From Rheinheimera mangrovi (GTDB lineage Bacteria; Pseudomonadota; Gammaproteobacteria; Enterobacterales; Alteromonadaceae), in contig NZ_CP034683.1 in assembly GCF_003990335.1 (NCBI RefSeq), positions 3,827,501 through 3,891,500 on the forward strand: 64,000 nt of DNA, written 5' to 3'. The position numbers were made by a program, and so were the translations under genes. This document shows, in pieces, positions 34,473 through 43,743 of the stretch. The notes under the pieces are model-generated. The model was not told where the DNA came from, did no database searches, and worked only from the letters and a program-made list of their open reading frames with translations. How positions within the stretch are numbered: the first letter of the stretch is position 1; the number at the start of each line of letters is the position of its first letter.

Positions 34473-35006
34473 ATGGCTTTGTCTGATGTGTCATCCAGAC
34501 CAGCTGCAACTACGGCTTTGTACCTTATATTCCGAATTGAGGCGGACTATTATGCTTTAGCCGCTTCTGAAATTGAGATGGTGCTGAAGCAACAAAGCCT
34601 GAAGAAACTGCCGGGAGCCCCAACCTGGGTTGCAGGTCTGTTGCATTTAGACGGCCAGATAGTACCTGTGATTGATATATACCAGCGCATACTGCAAAGA
34701 CCTGCATCAGCTCAGTCCAGCACCCGAATTGTTATAGTGAACTACGACAATGACAAACTGTTGGGTTTGTTACTGGAAAAAGTAAACACTTTCGAACGCC
34801 TGAACATCAATGGCTGGATGGATGCCACTATCCAGCTGTACAACACTGATTTTCTGGCTTCTGTGCAACAACATGCCAGTTTAGGGCTGCTCCAGAATAT
34901 AGAACTTTCATTGTTATTACCTGAAGACATCCAGCAGCTCCTGTTTCAGAACGTTCAGCAAAGCCCGGCTCCTGCAACAGAGCAACAGTTAGGCCCAACG
35001 CCATGA
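34473..35006 (+). CDS. wspB: CheW-like scaffold, WspB-like
   Basis: From ATG 34473 (AAGGT upstream, 4 bp after wspA) the product is 177 aa with one CheW domain (about residues 14-150, including YYALAASEIEMVLKQQ, LPGAPTWVAGLLHLDGQIVPVIDIYQRI). It should couple WspA to the WspE kinase. A longer frame reaches back into wspA but is not needed. Confidence 0.85.
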   Translation: MALSDVSSRPAATTALYLIFRIEADYYALAASEIEMVLKQQSLKKLPGAPTWVAGLLHLDGQIVPVIDIYQRILQRPASAQSSTRIVIVNYDNDKLLGLLLEKVNTFERLNINGWMDATIQLYNTDFLASVQQHASLGLLQNIELSLLLPEDIQQLLFQNVQQSPAPATEQQLGPTP

Positions 35007-35082
35007 GTCCGAATTCAGGCTGTCATTGCTTCACAGTCCCCGTGCAGTTATGGGCATTCGTACAGTGCTGGCAGGGGTGACG

Positions 35083-36336
35083 ATGAGTGCCCTGATTGAA
35101 AACATGTTGTACCAACGCATTGGCATGGACATAAAGTCTGTGGGGCAGCAGATTTTCCAGCGTGTTTTACAACAACAATTGCATAAATATCAATGCGATT
35201 TGGCTCACTACAGCCAGTTGTTGCAGCACTCGGAGGAGATCTGGACTTCATTGGTGGAAGCTATTGTTATCCCCGAAACCTGGTTTTTCAGATACCCGGA
35301 ATCTTTTGGCTTGTTCGAAGAGCTGGTGCATGAGCAGTTCAGAGCCAATCCGGCCAGACCTGCATTAAAGATCCTGTGCCTGCCTTGTTCTACCGGGGAA
35401 GAAGCCTATTCCATTGCTATCAGTTTATTGCGCAATGGCTACAGTGCCCGGCAGTTTTGTGTAGATGCGATTGATATTAACACCCAGGCGCTGCAGCAGG
35501 CTCAGTCAGGCATATTCAGACAATACTCGTTCAGAACTACTAACTTACCTTTTATCCATCAGTTTTTTGAAGTCACTGAATCCGGTAGTCTGGTGAATCA
35601 GAATGTACGGGATTGTGTCAAATTCAGTTATGGCAATTTATTTGAACCCGCGACTTTACCTGCAAAACAGTATGACTTTGTGTTTTGCCGTAACTTACTG
35701 ATTTATTTTGATCAAAATAAACAGCAGCAGGCCATTCAACAACTCAGAAAACTATTGAGCCCGGACGGCTATTTACTTTCAGGCCCCGCAGAAGCCGGAG
35801 CTTTTGTCAGAGCAGGCATGACCGCATTGCCTCGCCGGGATTGTTTTGCTTTTAGTCAGGCGGAGCAGGTCAAGCCAAAAAAGATCACTAGACAGCTTAT
35901 TGTCCCTGCGACATTCAAAGAGAAAAGTAAAAAGGCAGGCCAAGCTCTGCCTCTCCCTGCTTTAAAACCATCGCCAAGAATAAACAGCTCAGCACCTGTG
36001 CTTTCTGCGCCTGCAAAAAAGGCAGAACGTAAGCAGGATTTATTACAACGTATTGAACAGCTTTCAAATGCCGGACAACTCTCTGCGGCATTGGAGCTCT
36101 GTCAGGCTGCGCTTAGTGAGGTTGGCCCCAGCGCCCAGTTGTTTTACGTCTGGGGGTTATTATTTGACAGCATGGGTCATAAAGGGAATGCAGAAATCTA
36201 TTATCGGAAGGTGCTGTATTTAGAACCTTTGCATGCAGCAGCCTTAAGGCAGCTTGCCGCTTTGCTTCATTCACAAGGGCAAACTGCTGCCGCAGCTTTG
36301 ATAGAACAGCGTATGAAGCTTGAGAGGAAATTTTAA
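35083..36336 (+). CDS. wspC: CheR-type methyltransferase with C-terminal TPR, WspC-like
   Basis: From ATG 35083 (AGGGG upstream) the product is 417 aa. It has a CheR methyltransferase (about residues 1-260, with IVIPETWFFRYPESF, SAM-binding LCLPCSTGEEAYSIA and FCRNLLIYF), a lysine-rich linker, and a TPR-like C-terminal module (about 325-410, ALELCQAAL... AEIYYRKVLYLEPLHAAALRQLAALL). The CheR-TPR fusion is characteristic of WspC. It should methylate WspA. It ends TAATG over the start of wspD. Confidence 0.88.
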   Translation: MSALIENMLYQRIGMDIKSVGQQIFQRVLQQQLHKYQCDLAHYSQLLQHSEEIWTSLVEAIVIPETWFFRYPESFGLFEELVHEQFRANPARPALKILCLPCSTGEEAYSIAISLLRNGYSARQFCVDAIDINTQALQQAQSGIFRQYSFRTTNLPFIHQFFEVTESGSLVNQNVRDCVKFSYGNLFEPATLPAKQYDFVFCRNLLIYFDQNKQQQAIQQLRKLLSPDGYLLSGPAEAGAFVRAGMTALPRRDCFAFSQAEQVKPKKITRQLIVPATFKEKSKKAGQALPLPALKPSPRINSSAPVLSAPAKKAERKQDLLQRIEQLSNAGQLSAALELCQAALSEVGPSAQLFYVWGLLFDSMGHKGNAEIYYRKVLYLEPLHAAALRQLAALLHSQGQTAAAALIEQRMKLERKF

Positions 36337-37004
36337 TGAACCAGGCTCCTGTTATCCAGACACAACAGATTGAGATAGATGCCTGCTGGAAAACCAAAGG
36401 GATCTATGGAGACCGCAGCTGCCCAAAACTGGTGCTCCATACGCATTGCCGCAACTGCGAAGTTTACACTGAGGCTGCATCCAGATTACGTGACCAGTTT
36501 TATGTCCAGGATACGGACGAACAGAGCAGTATTGTCAGCAGAAATACCCGACATACGGCAAAGCAACAAACACAACGCCACATAATTTTCAGGCTGGAGC
36601 AGCAGTGGTTTGCCATTCCAAGCCGTTATTTAACAGAAGTGACATTACCACTGGTCGTCAGAGCAGTGCCGAATCGCCACAGTAAGGTTTTACTCGGGGT
36701 CTGTAATGTCAGAGGTCAACTGGTGCCCTGCCTGTCATTACACAGATTGTTTTCCATTGCAGAGAGTTCAACTGCAACAGCCAGAATGCTGGTACTGTCT
36801 CATCCGTCCGGTGCTTTAGTTGTATCTGTGGATCAAATCCTGGAAATCACACCACTTGACCACTCTGTCTGGAATAATAATGCAATGAATTCTGGCACTG
36901 CCCTGGGTCAGGTCAGTGTGGCAGTTGCCCAGCACAAAGCTTATAACCTGACCCTGTTGAACGCAGAGACTTTATTAAGTCTGATGCTTAAGGAGCTGCA
37001 ATGA
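36336..37004 (+). CDS. wspD: CheW-like scaffold with cysteine motif, WspD-like
   Basis: The 222-aa product has an N-terminal segment (about residues 13-50) with CWKTKGIYGDRSCPKL and HCRNCEVYTEAASRL. This cysteine pattern is the WspD signature, followed by a CheW domain (about 80-215). The four cysteines suggest metal binding. It overlaps wspC by 1 base and wspE by 4 bases, so translation is coupled. Confidence 0.87.
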   Translation: MNQAPVIQTQQIEIDACWKTKGIYGDRSCPKLVLHTHCRNCEVYTEAASRLRDQFYVQDTDEQSSIVSRNTRHTAKQQTQRHIIFRLEQQWFAIPSRYLTEVTLPLVVRAVPNRHSKVLLGVCNVRGQLVPCLSLHRLFSIAESSTATARMLVLSHPSGALVVSVDQILEITPLDHSVWNNNAMNSGTALGQVSVAVAQHKAYNLTLLNAETLLSLMLKELQ

Positions 37005-39238
37005 CGGATCAGTATCAAAATGCTTCTTTGCTGGAATTGTTTTTACTTGAAGCTCAGGCGCAAACACAAATACTCGATCAGGCTCTGATTGGCTTATCTC
37101 AGCATCCAACAGATAAATCCATGCTGGAATCCAGTATGAGGGCTGCCCATTCCTTAAAAGGAGCCGCGCGGTTGGTTGGGGTGGAACCAGCTGTTGGTGT
37201 GGCCCATGAAATGGAAGAATTACTGGTTGAAGCAATGCGGGGGCAAAGCCAGTTAAATACAGAACAAATTCAACTGCTGATGCAAGGCTCGTCTGCATTA
37301 ATGGCCATAGCTGAGGGCAAAACACCACCAGATCTGGCGCTCTTAGTGCACGCCTTGTCACAACAAGCGTTAACACCAGCGCAACCTGCTGCATTGCCAA
37401 CAGAAGACGTTCCTTCTCCCCTTGCCGCCACAGAGGGAGCGGAACACTATGCTCCGCCACAATCAGCGGAAGAGTTGCATAACCATGAAGAAATCCGTAA
37501 ATCTGGCACTATCAGGGTGTCCTCAGAACGGCTGGATTTGTTACTGGATTTAGCCAGTCGATCACTGGAGGAGTCTAAACATGCTCAGCGTTTTGGTCTG
37601 GAATTACTGCGGATCAAAAAGACACAGCTTCAGGCGAAAAGTATTCTTGAAGCATTGAGAGATCAGCTGGTTGAACAGCAAATGCCTGATTATTTTCTGA
37701 CATCTCTGACACAAATGGGCCAGTTGCTTTCTGACGCTAACACTCAAACGGTACAAAGTTTACAGCATTACGATAGCGTCAGCTGGAGCAACCTGTTGTT
37801 AAACCAGAACCTGTACGATGCTGCCCTAGCCTGCAGAATGCGGCCTTTTAGTGATTTGTTCACAGGTAAAGCCAGAATGGTGTTTGATTTGGCCACTCGT
37901 CTGAATAAAAAGGTTCAGTTACAAGTAGAGGGCGAGCACACCTCAGTTGACCGCGATATGCTGGAGCGATTGGAAGCTCCATTGTTACATTTAATCCGCA
38001 ATGCCGTTGATCATGGCATAGAAGAGGTGCAGGAGCGCCTCAGTGCAGGTAAAACGGAAATAGCTACAATCCGCTTAAAAGCCTGGCATGCTTCCGGATA
38101 CCTGCATATGGAAATCAGTGACGACGGACGTGGTGTCAACCTGGAAAAAATTAAATCCAGAGTCCTATCCAGAAATCTGGCGACGGCGGACGCCGTAGCA
38201 CAAATGGACGAGCAGGAACTGCTGGCCTTTTTGTTTTTACCTGATTTTAGCCTGGCACAACAAGTCAGTGACATTTCAGGCCGTGGTGTTGGCTTAGATG
38301 CAGTACAGCATGAAATCAAAGCCTTAGGCGGTCATATCGAGCTGATCAACACTCCGGGCCAGGGGTGCAATTTCCAGTTCAGATTGCCTGTTACCGTCTC
38401 AGTGATCCGCTGTGTCATAGTCGAAGTAAGCTCTGAAGTTTATGCTATCCCACTGCACAGGATCGAAAGCATGCTAAGACTGCAACAGGACGAGCTGATT
38501 ACAGTTGAAGGCAGACCCCATTTTTGGTGGAACGGCGACGCTATAGGGTTATTGCGTTTATCTCAATTATTGGGACTTCCGGAAGGTCAGGGCGATCCAC
38601 AAGGATTAGGCGTATTGGTGTTTCAGGAAAGAGATAGGAAAATCGCCTTTGCTGTTGAAAAGCTACTTGGGGAACAAAGCCTTGTCGTGATGCACATGGA
38701 CCAGCGATTTGGTCGTTTGTCTGCTGTAATGGCTGGTGCTGTGCTGGCTGACGGTACGCCCGCGCTAATTCTGGATATTGACGATGTGCTGACGAAAGCC
38801 AGTACCTTGTTAAAACAAGGCCAGGTCAATAGTTTCACCAGCCAGCAACAGGATACTCCAACCCAAAAAATTCTGGTGGTCGACGATTCACTGACTGTGC
38901 GGGAACTGGAACGTAAACTATTGAGCAATAAAGGCTATCAGGTTCAGGTAGCTGTTGATGGCCTGGAGGGCTGGACTATGCTCAGAGCCGAAAAGTTCGA
39001 CTTACTGGTGACCGACATAGATATGCCGAAAATGGATGGCATCGAGCTTGTGCGTTTAGTTCGGGCTGACCCGCGTTTAAACAGGCTTCCTGTGATAGTC
39101 GTCTCTTATAAAGATAGGGAAGAAGACAAAAACAAAGGATTAGAAGCCGGAGCAGATTATTATCTGGCAAAATCCAGTTTCCACGATGAATCTTTGATTG
39201 AGGCAGTCCAGCTCCTGATTGGGGCACCACAGTTATGA
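37001..39238 (+). CDS. wspE: Hybrid CheA-type histidine kinase with receiver, WspE-like
   Basis: The 745-aa product has an Hpt domain with phospho-accepting His50 in AAHSLKGAARLVG. A CheA kinase core follows with N box LIRNAVDHGIEE and DDGRGVNLEKI, then a CheW-like domain (about residues 465-605). A C-terminal receiver (about 625-742) carries VTDIDMPKMDG and the conserved lysine in YYLAKSSF. It should phosphorylate WspR and possibly WspF. ATGA overlaps couple it to both neighbours. Confidence 0.92.
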   Translation: MTDQYQNASLLELFLLEAQAQTQILDQALIGLSQHPTDKSMLESSMRAAHSLKGAARLVGVEPAVGVAHEMEELLVEAMRGQSQLNTEQIQLLMQGSSALMAIAEGKTPPDLALLVHALSQQALTPAQPAALPTEDVPSPLAATEGAEHYAPPQSAEELHNHEEIRKSGTIRVSSERLDLLLDLASRSLEESKHAQRFGLELLRIKKTQLQAKSILEALRDQLVEQQMPDYFLTSLTQMGQLLSDANTQTVQSLQHYDSVSWSNLLLNQNLYDAALACRMRPFSDLFTGKARMVFDLATRLNKKVQLQVEGEHTSVDRDMLERLEAPLLHLIRNAVDHGIEEVQERLSAGKTEIATIRLKAWHASGYLHMEISDDGRGVNLEKIKSRVLSRNLATADAVAQMDEQELLAFLFLPDFSLAQQVSDISGRGVGLDAVQHEIKALGGHIELINTPGQGCNFQFRLPVTVSVIRCVIVEVSSEVYAIPLHRIESMLRLQQDELITVEGRPHFWWNGDAIGLLRLSQLLGLPEGQGDPQGLGVLVFQERDRKIAFAVEKLLGEQSLVVMHMDQRFGRLSAVMAGAVLADGTPALILDIDDVLTKASTLLKQGQVNSFTSQQQDTPTQKILVVDDSLTVRELERKLLSNKGYQVQVAVDGLEGWTMLRAEKFDLLVTDIDMPKMDGIELVRLVRADPRLNRLPVIVVSYKDREEDKNKGLEAGADYYLAKSSFHDESLIEAVQLLIGAPQL

Positions 39239-40203
39239 ATTTAGGGTTGTTGACTTACAATGTGCCTAATTCCGATTGGGTCAAACAAGTCATTGAGGCT
39301 GAGTATCAGGTTGCATGGCACGCCCAGGATGTCACACAAACTCTGACCCTCCAGTTGGCCAAGCCGGTGGATTTACTGCTGGTAAAGCTGCATGAGGGCT
39401 GGTCAGCTCTAGACATACAGCAACTCACCCCTTATATCGACTGTCCTATAGTGTTATTTTCCTTGGATGGCCGGGACCATACACAGCAGGTGTTTACGGC
39501 TTTTGGCTTTGGCGCCAAAGATTATGTTGAACTGACTGGAGCACAACAGGCTAAGGCTACGTTGTTGTTACGTAAAATTAGGCAGCAAATCGTCTTACAG
39601 GGGATTAAACCCCGCCCTGCAGAGCCCGTCAGCACAACTTTACCCGTGATCATTGCCATAGGAGCTTCGACCGGAGGCCCCTCTTCTCTTTATGAACTGA
39701 TCCAAGCTCTTCCCAAAGATTTTAAGGCCGTAATTGTCATAGTGCAGCATATGGACGGCCGTTTCAGTACAGGCCTGGCAGATTGGCTGGAGCGGGCAAC
39801 AAGCTTGACGGTAAAATTGATTGCGCATCGCGAAAAAGCAGAAGCTGGTACTATTTATATTGCTGGCGCGGACATACACTTACGTATCTCTGAAGAAGGC
39901 CGCTTTCTATACTCAGAAGAGCCTCAACACAGCTTGTTCAAACCATCCATAGACGTATTTTTTGAAAGTTTAGCCAAAAACTGGCGGGGTATCGCTATTG
40001 GCGTGCTGCTCACGGGCATGGGGCAAGATGGCGCTTTGGGTTTAAAGTTGATGAAAAACAAGGGTTGGTTCACTATAGCTCAGGATCAGGCTAGCAGCAT
40101 TGTATATGGCATGCCTAAAGCCGCCGTGCATTTACAGGCAGCTACAGAGGTTTTACCTTTAGATAAAATTGCCGCCCGACTGATAAAACTATGCGCTGAC
40201 TGA
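39235..40203 (+). CDS. wspF: CheB-type methylesterase with degenerate receiver, WspF-like
   Basis: The 322-aa product has a C-terminal methylesterase (about residues 135-320) with catalytic Ser in IGASTGGPSS, His in QHMDGRFS and Asp in LTGMGQDG, all intact. The N-terminal receiver has lost its active site: where LMDLIMP is expected it reads LLLVKLHEG (Lys51 for the phospho-acceptor Asp), and the DD acids after the first strand are replaced by YNVP. Phosphorylation control of this esterase should therefore be lost. It overlaps wspE by 4 bases. Confidence 0.88.
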   Translation: MNLGLLTYNVPNSDWVKQVIEAEYQVAWHAQDVTQTLTLQLAKPVDLLLVKLHEGWSALDIQQLTPYIDCPIVLFSLDGRDHTQQVFTAFGFGAKDYVELTGAQQAKATLLLRKIRQQIVLQGIKPRPAEPVSTTLPVIIAIGASTGGPSSLYELIQALPKDFKAVIVIVQHMDGRFSTGLADWLERATSLTVKLIAHREKAEAGTIYIAGADIHLRISEEGRFLYSEEPQHSLFKPSIDVFFESLAKNWRGIAIGVLLTGMGQDGALGLKLMKNKGWFTIAQDQASSIVYGMPKAAVHLQAATEVLPLDKIAARLIKLCAD

Positions 40204-40226
40204 TTCTTTTATAGAGGAAAATAAAT

Positions 40227-41237
40227 TTGTCTACAGATAACCTATACGGCACAGCAAACTTAGAAAGCAATGCAAAAGCTATGGTATTGCTTATCGATGA
40301 CCAGGCTCTGGTTGGCGAGGTCATACGCCGAATTCTGATTGCCGAAGAAGGTATAGATTTTCATTTTTGCTCAGACGCAGAAAAAGCCATGAGTATGGCC
40401 CTGAGTATCAAACCAACAGTGATACTACAGGATTTGGTGATGCCTGGTATAGATGGGCTGGATTTGGTTAAAACCTACAAAACCCATGAAGAGCTGCGGG
40501 ATTTGCCCGTGATTGTTCTGTCCGCAAAAGATGATGCGACAGTTAAAAGCCAGGCGTTTGAGGCTGGGGCAAATGACTATCTGGTCAAACTGCCCGATGC
40601 AATAGAACTCATTGCCCGTATTCGCTACCACTCAAAAGCTTATACGGCGCTGAAGCAAAGGGATGAGATGTTCCGGGCATTACGCACCAGCCAGCAACAA
40701 TTGCAAGAAAGTAATCTGGCGCTGGAAAAGCTGATGCGTGCCGATGGCTTAACTGGACTGGCAAACAGACGCCATTTTGACGAATATCTGGACATTGAAT
40801 GGAAAAGAGCAGCCAGAGAACAGTATTCTTTATCTCTGCTGATGATTGATGTTGATTACTTTAAGGCCTTTAATGATTCCTTTGGCCATGTGGAAGGCGA
40901 TTACACACTGCAAAAAGTTGCGCAGGTGATCAAAGAGCATTGTGCACGAGCCGGTGATTTGGGCGCTCGTTATGGTGGTGAAGAGTTTGTGGCCATATTC
41001 CCAAACACGGATCTGGATGGGGCCTATAAGCTGGCAGAAGAAATCCGCACTGCAGTGCAGGGACTGAGGGTCTCTCATATCAAACCAGATGAACAGTCCG
41101 TGGTCACAGTGTCTATCGGAGTGTCCAGCACCATACCCCAAGCCCACTTTAGTCCTGTCAGTCTGGTGGAAACTGCAGATAAAGCACTGTATCAGGCCAA
41201 ACATAACGGCAGAAACAGATCAGAAAGCACGATATAA
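40227..41237 (+). CDS. wspR: Receiver-GGDEF diguanylate cyclase, WspR-like
   Basis: The 336-aa product has a receiver with phospho-acceptor Asp69 (VILQDLVMPG) and a GGDEF domain with RYGGEEF. The inhibitory site RxxD (RAGD) lies five residues before it, so it should make c-di-GMP with product inhibition. Start is TTG 40227, supported by AGAGGAAA 7 nt upstream and no better ATG. It lies 23 bp after wspF and is the output of the Wsp operon. Length and domain order match Pseudomonas WspR. Confidence 0.92.
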   Translation: MSTDNLYGTANLESNAKAMVLLIDDQALVGEVIRRILIAEEGIDFHFCSDAEKAMSMALSIKPTVILQDLVMPGIDGLDLVKTYKTHEELRDLPVIVLSAKDDATVKSQAFEAGANDYLVKLPDAIELIARIRYHSKAYTALKQRDEMFRALRTSQQQLQESNLALEKLMRADGLTGLANRRHFDEYLDIEWKRAAREQYSLSLLMIDVDYFKAFNDSFGHVEGDYTLQKVAQVIKEHCARAGDLGARYGGEEFVAIFPNTDLDGAYKLAEEIRTAVQGLRVSHIKPDEQSVVTVSIGVSSTIPQAHFSPVSLVETADKALYQAKHNGRNRSESTI

Positions 41238-41298
41238 CGCCACTCTAATGTAAAACAAAAGTGGAAGCACACTGAGGCTCCCTACTGGTATTTCTAAC

Positions 41299-41330
41299 CT
41301 GCAACCTGAAGGCTGAACCTCAGGTTGCAG
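41299..41330. terminator. Hairpin between wspR and the convergent GGDEF gene
   Basis: CTGCAACCTGA and TCAGGTTGCAG form an 11-bp stem with a 10-nt loop. It has no T tract, so termination is inferred from position between convergent genes. Confidence 0.5.
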
Positions 41331-41345
41331 CTATCCAGAGTAAAA

Positions 41346-42965
41346 TTAACTGATAGATGCAATTTTACTCTGACTCGCATGATGTTCAGCTTTTTGCTGA
41401 TACATCCGCTGATCCGCCACTTTGCTCAGCGCCAAATCCGTTTCGCCGTCCTGCGGATAACAGGCCAGCCCAATGCTGCAGCCAATCTGGATTTCCAAAC
41501 CATGAACATCAAAAGGCTGTGCTAATGCCTGCTGAATTTTGTCCGCCACTGTTGTCGCATGCTGCAATTCATCCACCTGAGGTAACAAAATAATAAATTC
41601 ATCCCCGCCAATACGGGCCACAGTATCAGAGGAACGAACTGCATGCTGCAGCCGCTCTGCCACTTGCTGTAATAACAAATCACCCACTGCATGACCATGA
41701 GTGTCATTCACAGGCTTAAATTTGTTTAAGTCCAACAACATTAACGCCAGAGTCTTTTGATGCCGTACCGCATACTGCAGGGCTTTGTGTAAGCGGTCTG
41801 AAAACAGCGTGCGGTTAGGTAATCCAGTTAGAGTATCGTGCTGCGCCATATAACGCATCCGCTCTTCGATTTTGCGTCGTTCTGTTAAATCACGACTCAC
41901 TCCTAATATGCCAACAAAGACACCTTCGGCGTCGTACATACCGGAGATTTTGACTTCACTCCAGACCCGTCGGCCGTCTTTACATACTTGCTCCACTTCA
42001 CCGACATAGTCCGGATAGGGCTGGCCTTCCTGCAAAGCTTTGGCTGCTTTTTTCATTTGCAGTTTCACCTGTGCATAAGACTCTGGCGTGACCAATTGCT
42101 GCATTTGCTGCTGCATCAGCTCTGTGACGGTAAAACCAGTCAACTTTTCTGCAGAAGGGCTGATATAAGTAAAATGCCCATTAAGATCCATAGTCCAGAT
42201 CACATCAGTGGCATGATCGGCCAATAAACGATGCCGCTCTTCACTGCGTTTTAACGCTTCGATGGCATTGCTGCGTTCTATCACAATTTCAGCCAAAGCC
42301 GCACTTTCGCTGATCAGCTGGATATCCTGCTCCGAGGGCGACGTTACCTCTTTATGATAAATAGCAAAGGTCCCCAATACTTTCCCCTGACGGTTTTTAA
42401 TAGGTTCAGACCAACAAGAGCGGATACCTGCTATATCCACCAAAGCCTGATAGGGTTGCCAATAGGGATGCACACGCACATCCTCTACAACCACCCTTTG
42501 ACCTAAAAATGCAGCAGTCCCACAAGACCCCACACCATAACCTGCCGCTATACCCTCTATGGCTGCATTGTATTCATCAGGCAAATGCGGGGCTGAAGCC
42601 ACATGCAAAAAACCTTGATCATCCAGCAACAACACTGTGCAGCTGGCCGAAGGGTCCATCTGTTCAGCCCCTTCGACCAAAGTATCCAATACTTTTTGCA
42701 GAGGAGCCTGTTCAACAATCATCGACAGGACCCTGCCTCTGTTTTGCTGCATCAGGGCCGATCGCTGACCGGCAATCACAATAGCCCGGAGTTTACGATT
42801 AACCCGATAGACAAAAAATATAAAAGCCAAAGCAGCAGGAACGATAACAAAAGCGGCAGTACCCAGCAGCAACCAGCCAGAATCAGCCTGCAACAAGCCT
42901 GAGGCATCAACAAATGCCGGAGTTGTGATCAACAGTCCATGTAACACTACTCGCCAAAGCTTCAC
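41346..42965 (-). CDS. GAF-PAS-GGDEF diguanylate cyclase
   Basis: The 539-aa product has an N-terminal signal/membrane segment and a second helix (about residues 32-52), a GAF domain (about 80-215, with GYGVGSCGTAAFLGQRVVVEDV), a PAS domain (about 240-360) and a C-terminal GGDEF domain (about 370-530) with ARIGGDEFIILL intact. No EAL follows. It should make c-di-GMP in response to a ligand bound by GAF or PAS. It converges on wspR and starts 1 bp after the deaminase stop, so it is cotranscribed with it. Confidence 0.92.
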   Translation of the reverse strand: MKLWRVVLHGLLITTPAFVDASGLLQADSGWLLLGTAAFVIVPAALAFIFFVYRVNRKLRAIVIAGQRSALMQQNRGRVLSMIVEQAPLQKVLDTLVEGAEQMDPSASCTVLLLDDQGFLHVASAPHLPDEYNAAIEGIAAGYGVGSCGTAAFLGQRVVVEDVRVHPYWQPYQALVDIAGIRSCWSEPIKNRQGKVLGTFAIYHKEVTSPSEQDIQLISESAALAEIVIERSNAIEALKRSEERHRLLADHATDVIWTMDLNGHFTYISPSAEKLTGFTVTELMQQQMQQLVTPESYAQVKLQMKKAAKALQEGQPYPDYVGEVEQVCKDGRRVWSEVKISGMYDAEGVFVGILGVSRDLTERRKIEERMRYMAQHDTLTGLPNRTLFSDRLHKALQYAVRHQKTLALMLLDLNKFKPVNDTHGHAVGDLLLQQVAERLQHAVRSSDTVARIGGDEFIILLPQVDELQHATTVADKIQQALAQPFDVHGLEIQIGCSIGLACYPQDGETDLALSKVADQRMYQQKAEHHASQSKIASIS

Positions 42966-42966
42966 G

Positions 42967-43407
42967 TTATTCCCCTATATCTTCATTCCATAACTCTGGT
43001 TTAGTGGCAATAAAGTCCTGCATCAGTTGCATACATTCAGCATTGTCCTGAACGACAAGTTCAACGCCACGGCTTTTGACATAGTCCTCAGGCCCCTGAA
43101 AAGTACGGTTTTCACCCACGACCACCTTAGGAATGCCATAAAGCAACACTGTGCCACTGCACATATCGCATGGAGATAAAGTGGAATACAGCACGGCTCG
43201 TTGGTAGTCTTTTGCCGTTAAACGACCGGCGTTTTCCAGACAATCCATTTCCGCATGTAGCACACAGCTGCTTTTTTGTACCCGCTGATTGTGGCCACGG
43301 CCGACAATTTCCCCACCAATCACCAGCACTGAACCTATAGGGATCCCCCCTTCGGCTAAACTTTTTCTGGCTTGTTCTATCGCAGCTAACATAAAAGGGT
43401 CTGTCAT
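42967..43407 (-). CDS. Cytosine deaminase of the yeast Fcy1 type
   Basis: The 146-aa zinc-dependent deaminase has HAEMDCLENAGRL (His and catalytic Glu) and SPCDMCSGTVLLYGIPKVVVGEN (two Cys). It ends ELWNEDIGE, very like yeast Fcy1 (158 aa, ending EDIGE) and unlike the 400-aa E. coli CodA. It should convert cytosine to uracil, although guanine or other nucleobases are possible. It is the first gene of a pair with the GGDEF protein. Confidence 0.85.
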   Translation of the reverse strand: MTDPFMLAAIEQARKSLAEGGIPIGSVLVIGGEIVGRGHNQRVQKSSCVLHAEMDCLENAGRLTAKDYQRAVLYSTLSPCDMCSGTVLLYGIPKVVVGENRTFQGPEDYVKSRGVELVVQDNAECMQLMQDFIATKPELWNEDIGE

Positions 43408-43527
43408 TCGCTTTATCCTGTAGATCGGCTGTCGATCATCTGAAATGAGCCACAGGCGCTTAAAAGCTTGTGGCTATGTTTCAGTAGTTTAGTGAGAAAA
43501 ACAGAAAAAGAAGTGTAGATCGATAAA

Positions 43528-43743
43528 TTAAATTGCCTGTGCTTCAGGCGCGGCCGGAAGGTAGGTTATACAATCCAGCGGGCAAACTTCAATACAGGCT
43601 GGCTGGTCGTAAAAACCAACACATTCAGTACATAGGTCTGCATCCACCTGATAGTGGCTTTCCCCCCTGTAAATCGCCGTATTCGGGCATTCCGGCACAC
43701 ACATATCACAGTTAATACAAAGGGCTTCTATCCACACTGACAT
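43528..43743 (-). CDS. yfhL: YfhL-family 2[4Fe-4S] ferredoxin
   Basis: From ATG 43743 the 71-aa product has two cluster motifs: CINCDMCVPECPN and CTECVGFYDQPACIEVCP. The second has the longer spacing typical of Alvin-type ferredoxins. It overlaps the end of trhP by 16 bp, so the two are coupled. That pairing suggests it supplies electrons or clusters to TrhP; this link is inference. Confidence 0.9.
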   Translation of the reverse strand: MSVWIEALCINCDMCVPECPNTAIYRGESHYQVDADLCTECVGFYDQPACIEVCPLDCITYLPAAPEAQAI

